DNA of 59,252 nucleotides, from positions 1 to 59,252 of the forward strand of contig CANGTL010000014.1 of NCBI GenBank assembly GCA_947456815.1. The letters are read 5' to 3'. The position numbers and the translations under genes were made by a program. A model generated the notes under the pieces. The model was not told the origin of the DNA and ran no database searches. It saw only the letters and a program-made list of their open reading frames with translations. Below, piece by piece: positions 30,269 through 37,494 of the stretch; the stretch's first letter is position 1; each line of letters opens with the position of its first letter. The DNA is from Flavobacteriaceae bacterium. GTDB taxonomy: Bacteria; Bacteroidota; Bacteroidia; Flavobacteriales; Flavobacteriaceae.

Positions 30269-31297
30269 CTATTTTAGCATCGGAGTAGATTCTCTTTGTA
30301 CTAAATGGGTTTCGATTACTTCAGTGATGTACTGTTCATTTTCCTCATCTTCTGACTCTAGCCTTTCAATTAGCATCTGAGCTGCTTTGTTGCCCATTTT
30401 GATTCCGTTTTGACTCACAGTTGTAATACTGGGTGAAGAATAATTGGAAATAATCCCGTCGGTAAAGCCAATAACAGCAATGTCTTCAGGCACATTCCTT
30501 TGTAGTTTTTTGGCTATTTTGATAGCGGTTACGGCAAATAATTCATTGACCGCAAAAATCGAATCCAGCTCATTTTTGCTTATTAGTTCTTCAATTTGGG
30601 TAGAGCAATTATCAATATCTTCAATTTTGACGATTAAATCATTGTTTAGATGAATACCATTGCTAAGTAGTGCTTTCACGTAACCATCAGTTCGCAATTT
30701 TCCGACACTTACGTAATCAACAGTTGTAATCAGTCCGATTTTTTTCATTCCGTTATTGATGAGACTTTCAACCGCTTGATGGGCCGCTAAGCTGTCATCA
30801 ATGATTACTTTGTCGCATAAAACGTCATTGGTAACTCTGTCGAACATAACAACAGGCATTCCTTGGTTGATGACCTCGCTAATATGATGAAAGTCTTTTC
30901 GCTGTTGTGTTTCTTTAGAAAGCGACATAATAAACCCGTCGATACTTCCGTTGGCCAACATTTCCATATTGATGACTTCTTTATCAAATGACTCGTCGGA
31001 CAAACATACAATTACATTGTAGCCTTTTTCATTAGCGACGTGCTCTATTCCGCTAATTACTGTGGCAAAAAAATGATGCACAATTTCAGGGATGATGATC
31101 CCGATTGTTTTTGTTTTTTTGTTTTTTAAACTTAATGCAATAAGGTTCGGTTTGTAGTTATATAATTTCGCAAATGCTTGCACCTTTAAACGGGTGTCTT
31201 CGCTAATTTCAGAACTATCTCGAAGTGATTTTGAAACTGTCGAAATTGATACATCGAGTTCTTTGGCAATTTGCTTTAAGGTAACTTTTCTTTTCAT
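30269..31297 (-). CDS. LacI family transcriptional regulator of the maltose/starch locus
   Basis: 342 residues. The N-terminal winged-helix-free LacI DNA-binding domain is clear: VTLKQIAKELDVSISTVSKSLRDS (residues 4-27) with the hinge near NLIALSLKNKKTKTIGIIIPEI (about 52-73). The periplasmic-binding-protein-like domain follows, with VVMFDRVTNDVLCDKVIIDD near 150 and PEDIAVIGFTDG near 275. It probably senses a malto-sugar and controls the divergent susC operon and the permease operon. It lies between them, with its own promoter shared with the 223-base gap. The regulated genes are inferred from position. Confidence 0.93.
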   Translation of the reverse strand: MKRKVTLKQIAKELDVSISTVSKSLRDSSEISEDTRLKVQAFAKLYNYKPNLIALSLKNKKTKTIGIIIPEIVHHFFATVISGIEHVANEKGYNVIVCLSDESFDKEVINMEMLANGSIDGFIMSLSKETQQRKDFHHISEVINQGMPVVMFDRVTNDVLCDKVIIDDSLAAHQAVESLINNGMKKIGLITTVDYVSVGKLRTDGYVKALLSNGIHLNNDLIVKIEDIDNCSTQIEELISKNELDSIFAVNELFAVTAIKIAKKLQRNVPEDIAVIGFTDGIISNYSSPSITTVSQNGIKMGNKAAQMLIERLESEDEENEQYITEVIETHLVQRESTPMLK

Positions 31298-31399
31298 TGC
31301 GATTATGGTAATTACTATTTTCCGATTAAAGATAATTTTTATTTTCAGTAATGGAAATTTTATCCTTAAAAAATTGAATACTAAGGAAAGTTTTCAACA

Positions 31400-31413
31400 C
31401 GAAAACGTTTTCG
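31400..31413. promoter_or_regulatory. LacI-type operator candidate
   Basis: CGAAAACGTTTTCG is a perfect 14-bp palindrome with the central CG and A/T-rich wings typical of LacI/GalR-family operators. It lies 103 bases from the regulator start and about 108 bases before susC. Confidence 0.68.
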
Positions 31414-31469
31414 GCAGACAATTAACAGCGGTTTTAAAGCGAAATCAGAAAATTTACTTAAATTTAACG

Positions 31470-31487
31470 TTCGAAGTAAAGTATAAG
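31470..31487. promoter_or_regulatory. 18-bp motif shared with the permease promoter region (copy 2)
   Basis: TTCGAAGTAAAGTATAAG, 18 of 18 identical to 30151-30168, 34 bases before the susC ATG. Its position next to the expected start of transcription favours a regulator or RNA-leader role. Confidence 0.6.
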
Positions 31488-31520
31488 CTCAAAAAACTAA
31501 TTCTAACTTAAACAAAATGT

Positions 31521-34500
31521 ATGAAAACAATTTACAATAAGTTGTTATTTTTAATGCTTTTACTCCCGATTGTGGTCTTTGCACAAAGTACAGTTGAGGG
31601 AACGGTTGTGGACAAAGTTTCGAAACAGCCTTTGCCTGGAGTAAACGTAGTAATTCAGGGTTCTGCTAGCGGGACTCAGACCGATTTTGATGGTAAATTC
31701 AAATTAAACAAAGTTAAGAAAGGCGAAAAGATTGTGTTTTCTTATGTTGGGTATGTAAATACAACAGTGACGTACGATGGGCAAACAGATTTAGCAATAA
31801 ATCTTGTCGAAGAAGCTAATCAACTGCAAGAGGTTGTGATTCAGGTTGGTTACGGTTCTGCAAAAAAGAAAGATGCGACAGGTTCTGTTGAATTGATAAC
31901 CGCGAAGGATTTTAATAAAGGTGCTATTGTTTCTGCGGATCAATTGTTAGCGGGAAAAGCTGCTGGTGTAAGAATAACGTCAAGTGGTGGTCAGCCTGAT
32001 GCGGCTCCGAATATTAGAATCCGTGGGGGCGCTTCTTTAAATGCCTCAAATAGTCCATTAATCATTATTGACGGCGTACCATTGGGAGACCTTAGTCCAG
32101 CTGGAGTTAGCAATCCATTCACGTTGATTAATCCTAATGATATTGAGTCGTTTTCTATCTTGAAAGATGCTTCGGCTACAGCAATTTATGGAGTTCGAGC
32201 ATCGAATGGGGTGATTTTGATTACAACTAAAAAAGGTACTTCAGGACAGCCACAGTTTAATTATTCGGCAAGTGTTTCTGTAGGAGAATTAACACAGGGG
32301 CTAGATGTAATGAATTCTAGTGAATTTGTTGATTTTGTTAAAAAGTACTATCCCTCTAAAACTAATGTATTAGGAATTGATGACCCGTCAAATACGTTGG
32401 TTGATAACCCAGCTACACCACAGATTGAAGGAAGAATCATCAGTGATACAGATTGGCAAGATGTAGTTACACGTACTGCAATTTCGACCGATCATAATTT
32501 TAGCGCAAGAGCAAATCTCTACAAGAGAATACCTTTTAGAGCTTCTTTGGGATATTCTAAAGTTCAGGGTCTTATCAAAACGAGCGACTTAGACCGTTTG
32601 AGTTATTCTCTAAAAATGACTCCTAAATTTTGGAATGATAATCTGAAAGTTGATCTGAATGCAAAAGGAACCTATACTGATAAAGGAGCGATAGACGACG
32701 GTGGCGTTTTCGGTGGTGCATCAAGAATGGATCCAACTAAACCGGTGTATGGCAGTTCATTCAATAACAAATTTGTTGGCTATTACCAACATACCGTTTT
32801 GTCTAATAATAGAGATGAAATTAGAGGATCCACAAATCCATTGGCTTTGCTTGAACAACGAAATGAGTCACAAAGAGCATTGCGTTTCCTTGGAAACATT
32901 GAATTTGACTATAAATTACCATTTTTACGTGATTTAAGAGCAGTTTTGAATTTAGGTATTGACGCATCAGAATCTAGAATTCGAACTGTTTTCGATAACA
33001 ATGCTTTAGCGACTTATCGTCACAATGTAGTAGATCCTTCAATTAAAGATGACCCAACTAAGAACTACGTGTTCAATCCTGGAGTTGATTATCTTGAAAA
33101 TCAAACATCAACGAATAAAACCATGGATGCTTACTTGGCCTATTCAAAAAACTTAACTGGTTTTGTAACAAAGTTTGATGCGCAAGCAGGTTATTCTTAC
33201 CAAGATTTTGTTACCGATGGTACTAAGAATGAGTATAGATACAACCCACAAACGGGATTAAGAGAACCAAATGTTAAATACCCACTTCAAAATCCAAATG
33301 GTAGATATTATTCCCCATTAAATTTACAAGCTTTTTTTGCTAGAACTAACGTTGACATAATGAACAGATATCTTTTTACAGCGACTTTGCGAGCGGATGC
33401 ATCTTCATTATTTAGTGAAGAAAAAAGATGGGGTTACTTTCCAGCGGTTGGTTTAGCGTGGAAAATGAAAGAGGAGTCCATTTTGAAAGACATTAACTTT
33501 GTTCAAGATTTAAAAGTGCGTTTAGGTTGGGGTAGAACAGGACAAGCCAATATTCCTGGGCAGTTTTTCCCATCTAGACAATTGTTTACACCAGGAGACG
33601 CAACTAGTCAGTATTTGCAAGGTTCAGTTACTTATACACCAATTCCGTATAACCCTGATTTAACTTGGGAAACGACAACTACATGGAATGCAGGAATTGA
33701 TTTTGAGATTTTTAAGAACAAAATCGTGTCTGGTAGTTTTGATGTTTATAAAAGAAAAACAGTAGATCTTTTAGCGTTGACTCCAGGTGCTTCGGGCAGC
33801 ATAGGAGGAACAGAATTTTTGAATAATGTCGGTTCAATTAAAGGAGAAGGTTTTGAATTAGATTTAAAGTTCAAGCTTTTGGAAACCGATAATGCTTCTG
33901 TAAATTTTGGAGGAAATATTGGTTATAGTTTTTATAGAGTTGATCAATTAGATAACATTACTCAGCTAAGCGCAGGTACAATTCCAAACGGTACTGGAAC
34001 GAAGTTGTTTTATAATACTGTTGGTCAACAAGCATATTCTGCTTGGGTTTTTGAACAAATTTATGATGGAAATGGCAGTCCAATTGTTGGGGCTTATGTT
34101 GACAATAATAAAGATGGTCAAATTACCAACGATGATCGAGTTTATAAAGCTATCCGACCAAACTGGGTTTACGGATTTAATACTAGTTTTACTTACCAAA
34201 ACTGGGACTTAACCGCAGCCTTCAGAGGTCAAATTGGCGGGCAAATTTATAACGTGAACAAAATGAAATACGGAGGTTTAGAAAGCACACTAGACCAAAG
34301 AGATTCAAGTTACCTTAATAACGTGCTTAATTTTAATAGTGGGGCAGCAGATCCTCTTTTTGTAAATTACAATGGTAATGCAGCCTTGTCTGATTATCTA
34401 TTGGAAGATGCAACATTCTTAAGATGTGATAACATTTCATTATCTTATAAATTCAAAAAATTAATAAAAGATAGTTCGTTAAGAGTAAGCGCTTCGGTTA

Positions 34501-34619
34501 ATAACGCTTTTATAATTACCAATTACTCAGGACAAGATCCTGAAACATTTAATGCCTTTGAAGAGAATTTTTATCCACGACCACGAACTTATACTTTAGG
34601 ACTAAGTCTTGACTTCTAA
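31521..34619 (+). CDS. SusC-like TonB-dependent outer-membrane transporter
   Basis: 1032 residues. Outer-membrane channel that imports malto-oligosaccharides with its SusD lid, powered by TonB. Signal peptide (1-21, LLPIVVFAQ), a carboxypeptidase-regulatory-like domain (TVEGTVVDKVSKQPLPGVNV at 24-43 to about 105), the plug domain with QLLAGKAAGVRITSSGGQPD near 140-160 and GVRASNGVILITTKKG near 224-240 (standard SusC/RagA motif), and a 22-strand barrel ending in an aromatic strand (RTYTLGLSLDF). The TonB box would be near LQEVVIQVGYG. First gene of the susCDE-amylase run; the SusD gene follows after 11 bases. Confidence 0.96.
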   Translation: MKTIYNKLLFLMLLLPIVVFAQSTVEGTVVDKVSKQPLPGVNVVIQGSASGTQTDFDGKFKLNKVKKGEKIVFSYVGYVNTTVTYDGQTDLAINLVEEANQLQEVVIQVGYGSAKKKDATGSVELITAKDFNKGAIVSADQLLAGKAAGVRITSSGGQPDAAPNIRIRGGASLNASNSPLIIIDGVPLGDLSPAGVSNPFTLINPNDIESFSILKDASATAIYGVRASNGVILITTKKGTSGQPQFNYSASVSVGELTQGLDVMNSSEFVDFVKKYYPSKTNVLGIDDPSNTLVDNPATPQIEGRIISDTDWQDVVTRTAISTDHNFSARANLYKRIPFRASLGYSKVQGLIKTSDLDRLSYSLKMTPKFWNDNLKVDLNAKGTYTDKGAIDDGGVFGGASRMDPTKPVYGSSFNNKFVGYYQHTVLSNNRDEIRGSTNPLALLEQRNESQRALRFLGNIEFDYKLPFLRDLRAVLNLGIDASESRIRTVFDNNALATYRHNVVDPSIKDDPTKNYVFNPGVDYLENQTSTNKTMDAYLAYSKNLTGFVTKFDAQAGYSYQDFVTDGTKNEYRYNPQTGLREPNVKYPLQNPNGRYYSPLNLQAFFARTNVDIMNRYLFTATLRADASSLFSEEKRWGYFPAVGLAWKMKEESILKDINFVQDLKVRLGWGRTGQANIPGQFFPSRQLFTPGDATSQYLQGSVTYTPIPYNPDLTWETTTTWNAGIDFEIFKNKIVSGSFDVYKRKTVDLLALTPGASGSIGGTEFLNNVGSIKGEGFELDLKFKLLETDNASVNFGGNIGYSFYRVDQLDNITQLSAGTIPNGTGTKLFYNTVGQQAYSAWVFEQIYDGNGSPIVGAYVDNNKDGQITNDDRVYKAIRPNWVYGFNTSFTYQNWDLTAAFRGQIGGQIYNVNKMKYGGLESTLDQRDSSYLNNVLNFNSGAADPLFVNYNGNAALSDYLLEDATFLRCDNISLSYKFKKLIKDSSLRVSASVNNAFIITNYSGQDPETFNAFEENFYPRPRTYTLGLSLDF

Positions 34620-34630
34620 AAAAAAGAAAT

Positions 34631-36241
34631 ATGAAAAAATTTAGCTTAACTAATTTCGGTTTATTTTGTAGCTTCTTGCTGCTAATTGGGTGTACAAATG
34701 ATTTGAATACCGACCCTAAAGATCAGAATTTGACAGAAGAACAATTACTTGAAGTAGATCCAACGTTAGCTGGTCTGGTATCGAAAGTATATGGTTCTTT
34801 TGCATTATCAGGTGCTTCAGGCCCTGGAAGTACGGACACTCCTGGCGACGATGCGGGAGAGTCACCGTTCCTACGTGGAATTATTAATCTGCAAGATTTT
34901 ACGGCAGATGATATGAAAAACAGATGGGGCGATAATGGACTCGACCAACTAACAACAACGTCAGATTGGGATGAAAACAATAAGTTCTTTAGATACTTGT
35001 ATAATAGAGTTTATTATACAGTTCCACAATGTAATTTATTGATAAACCAAGTAAATCAATATGACATCTCTAATAAAGAGCAGGTAAAGAGTGAACTAAG
35101 ATTCTTAAGAAGTCTTGCTTATTTCTATCTAATCGACTGCTTCGGCAAAGGAGTATTACTTCGTGAAACAGACCCTGTAACTTCAGACCCAAAGCCTGAA
35201 TCATCGAGATTACAGTTGTTTAACTTCGTTGAATCCGAGTTGTTAGATATTGAAGACAAACTGCCAAATCGTATAAGCTATGGTAGAGCTAACAAAAATG
35301 TAGTTCGAATGCTTTTGGCAAAGTTGTATTTGAATGCTGAAGTTTACACCGGAAGCCCTAAATATGACAAAGCTTTGCAGTATTGCGAAAAAATAATAAA
35401 TGAAGGAGGTTATCAGTTAGCGCCAAATTTCGTAAGTCTTTTCTCAGGAGATAATGATGTTTCAACTGCCAAAGACGAAATTATCTACGCCCTTATTGCA
35501 GACCCTTTGAATAGCCAAAGCTACGGAAACACTACTTACTTAGTAAATGGTAGTTTGAATAACGATACAATGGTGATAAATGATTTTGGAGCATCAGAAG
35601 GATGGGCAGGCCATCGTGCTACAAAAGCATGGTATGGAAAATTTACCAATGCATCGGGCGGTCTTGTAACTACTGCCGATCAATTGGCAAACTCTTCTGA
35701 CGACAGAGCAAAATTGTTTTGGTCAAATTATTTGTCGACCGATCCTACCAAAGTTCATAATTTTGAAATGAATGATTACAAGAAATGGATTGACGGTTTT
35801 CCAAGCACTAAGTTCAGAAACAGTAATTTTATAGGGACTTCAAGCCCAACAGGTTTTTCTAATACTGATTTTCCTTTATATCGTTTGGCAGATGTTTACC
35901 TAATGTACGCTGAATGTGCTTTAAGATCTGGAACTGGCTCAACTACTTTGGCACTGCAGTATGTTAATGCCGTTCGCAATAGATCTAATGCAGCGTCAAT
36001 TACTTTAAGCGATTTGACTTTAGATTTCATTTTGGACGAGCGTGCAAGAGAATTAAATTTTGAAGGACACAGAAGAACTGATTTGGTGCGATATGGTAGA
36101 TTTGGTGGTGGATCTTATATATGGCCTTGGAAAGGTGGCGTTAAAGACGGAACCGCAATTCCTACCTATTATAATTTGTTTCCAATACCACTATCTGCAC
36201 GCGGGGCAAATCCGAACTTGACTCAAAATGATGGATATTAA
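34631..36241 (+). CDS. SusD/RagB-like starch-binding outer-membrane lipoprotein
   Basis: 536 residues. Surface lipoprotein that binds malto-oligosaccharide and closes over SusC. Lipobox LLIGC with lipidated Cys21. Family pattern: N-terminal TDPKDQNLTEEQLL, TPR-like helices with LRFLRSLAYFYLIDCFGKG near 156-174, the C-terminal FPLYRLADVYLMYAECALR near 415, and the end block LDERARELNFEGHRRTDLVRYG, where SusD proteins are most conserved. It is coupled to SusC in an operon and is followed 20 bases later by the SusE-like gene. Confidence 0.95.
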   Translation: MKKFSLTNFGLFCSFLLLIGCTNDLNTDPKDQNLTEEQLLEVDPTLAGLVSKVYGSFALSGASGPGSTDTPGDDAGESPFLRGIINLQDFTADDMKNRWGDNGLDQLTTTSDWDENNKFFRYLYNRVYYTVPQCNLLINQVNQYDISNKEQVKSELRFLRSLAYFYLIDCFGKGVLLRETDPVTSDPKPESSRLQLFNFVESELLDIEDKLPNRISYGRANKNVVRMLLAKLYLNAEVYTGSPKYDKALQYCEKIINEGGYQLAPNFVSLFSGDNDVSTAKDEIIYALIADPLNSQSYGNTTYLVNGSLNNDTMVINDFGASEGWAGHRATKAWYGKFTNASGGLVTTADQLANSSDDRAKLFWSNYLSTDPTKVHNFEMNDYKKWIDGFPSTKFRNSNFIGTSSPTGFSNTDFPLYRLADVYLMYAECALRSGTGSTTLALQYVNAVRNRSNAASITLSDLTLDFILDERARELNFEGHRRTDLVRYGRFGGGSYIWPWKGGVKDGTAIPTYYNLFPIPLSARGANPNLTQNDGY

Positions 36242-36261
36242 TATTTAATTCAATTTAAAAA

Positions 36262-37434
36262 ATGAAAAATATTTTAAAATTAATGTTGTGCTTTCTGTCA
36301 TTTACATTTTTGATTTCGTGCACAAATGACAAAGACAATGAAGCATCAGCCAAAGGCTTTCAATTAAGAAAAGATGCATCAGTGGTCTCTCCAATCGTTC
36401 TTTTAGATGAAAACGAGGCAGAGTCATATGCGAAGTTTACGTGGGACAGAAGTAATAATGGTGTTCCAACCGAGGCAACCTACTCGGTTGTGGTTTCAGA
36501 TCACGATTTAGATCCAGACTTTAGTGATGCTGTCGAATCAGTTGTTGGGTTAGATCTTTCTGTTGATGCAAGAACTTGTAACTTGAAGGTAGGTCAATTT
36601 AATGCTTTAATTAACGCATTGCCGACGTTCAATTGTAATCAAATGAATATTGACGTGCGAATTAAGTCACAGTTAGGTATTTCAACAAACGCATTATACC
36701 AATATTCAAATCCAATTACCGTTTCAGTAAAAGGATATCCAAAATCGAATCCAATTATTGCTTTTGCAACGAGTGCATCAGCAGCAGGAGATAGCGCAAA
36801 ACTGGCTTCATCAGATTATAAAACCTTTACTAATTATGAAGGATATCTTTATCTAGAGGCTGGGACTTATAAATTCTACAGACCAGATGCTTGCGGCGAT
36901 TTTGCAAATTCAATAGTCTATGGGTTAAGTGGTACAAATACAGGTAGTCTTACAGTAGATGGCAGTACTGGTTTTACGGTTGCAACAGCAGGACATTATT
37001 ACATTAAAGCAAATCTCAGCGAAACTGGAACGGGATCGTTAACCTATTCAATTAGTACGATAAACATAGGAACAAATGGTTTTGGAATTTTCGGCAGTGC
37101 GACTAGAGCAATTGGTTTTACGAGTACTACGGCAATGAGTTACGATGCTACTTCTAAAAAATGGACAGTTACCCTTGATTTAATTAACGGTAAAAAGTTT
37201 GGCTTTAAGACCAGTAGCGCCACACCAGTCGCTACATTGGTTGGATCGGGCACAGGCACACTAACTGAAAGTCCTATCACGACATTTTCTGACACTGGAT
37301 CTCCAGCGACAGAGGGATCGATTAAGGCTCCTGGAGATTTTGTTGACAACAATACCAAAACTAAATATAAAGTAGAAGTTGATTTAAGTAAACCTCGAAA
37401 TTATACTTATAAACTTACAGTTGTTCCTAACTAA
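36262..37434 (+). CDS. SusE/SusF-type outer-membrane lipoprotein
   Basis: 390 residues. Lipobox FLISC with lipidated Cys20. SusE-like proteins bind starch on the cell surface next to SusCD. An N-terminal SusE-type beta domain (about 30-165) with the F-T-W motif YAKFTWDRSNNGVPTEATYS is followed by beta domains (two repeats visible, with FAISTINIGTNGFGIFGS and WTVTLDLINGKKFGFK, typical of the CBM-like SusE/F domains). There is no enzymatic motif. A strong hairpin terminator starts 16 bases after the stop. Confidence 0.87.
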   Translation: MKNILKLMLCFLSFTFLISCTNDKDNEASAKGFQLRKDASVVSPIVLLDENEAESYAKFTWDRSNNGVPTEATYSVVVSDHDLDPDFSDAVESVVGLDLSVDARTCNLKVGQFNALINALPTFNCNQMNIDVRIKSQLGISTNALYQYSNPITVSVKGYPKSNPIIAFATSASAAGDSAKLASSDYKTFTNYEGYLYLEAGTYKFYRPDACGDFANSIVYGLSGTNTGSLTVDGSTGFTVATAGHYYIKANLSETGTGSLTYSISTINIGTNGFGIFGSATRAIGFTSTTAMSYDATSKKWTVTLDLINGKKFGFKTSSATPVATLVGSGTGTLTESPITTFSDTGSPATEGSIKAPGDFVDNNTKTKYKVEVDLSKPRNYTYKLTVVPN

Positions 37435-37450
37435 TAATAAAAATGTTGTA

Positions 37451-37480
37451 AAAAAGGGCTGTTGCTAACAGCCCTTTTTT
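37451..37480 (+). terminator. Terminator/attenuator before the T9SS amylase gene
   Basis: AAAAAGGGCTGTT (37451-37463) pairs with AACAGCCCTTTTT (37467-37479) across a GCT loop and ends in a T-tract: a textbook intrinsic terminator. The amylase ATG lies only 15 bases after it, with no room for a normal promoter between. Confidence 0.9.
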
Positions 37481-37494
37481 CAAAAAATTACGCT

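Noticed and set aside
37462..37494. ATG at 37462 as start of the T9SS amylase
   Set aside because: It lies within the terminator hairpin and would add 11 residues before a perfect signal peptide starting at 37495.
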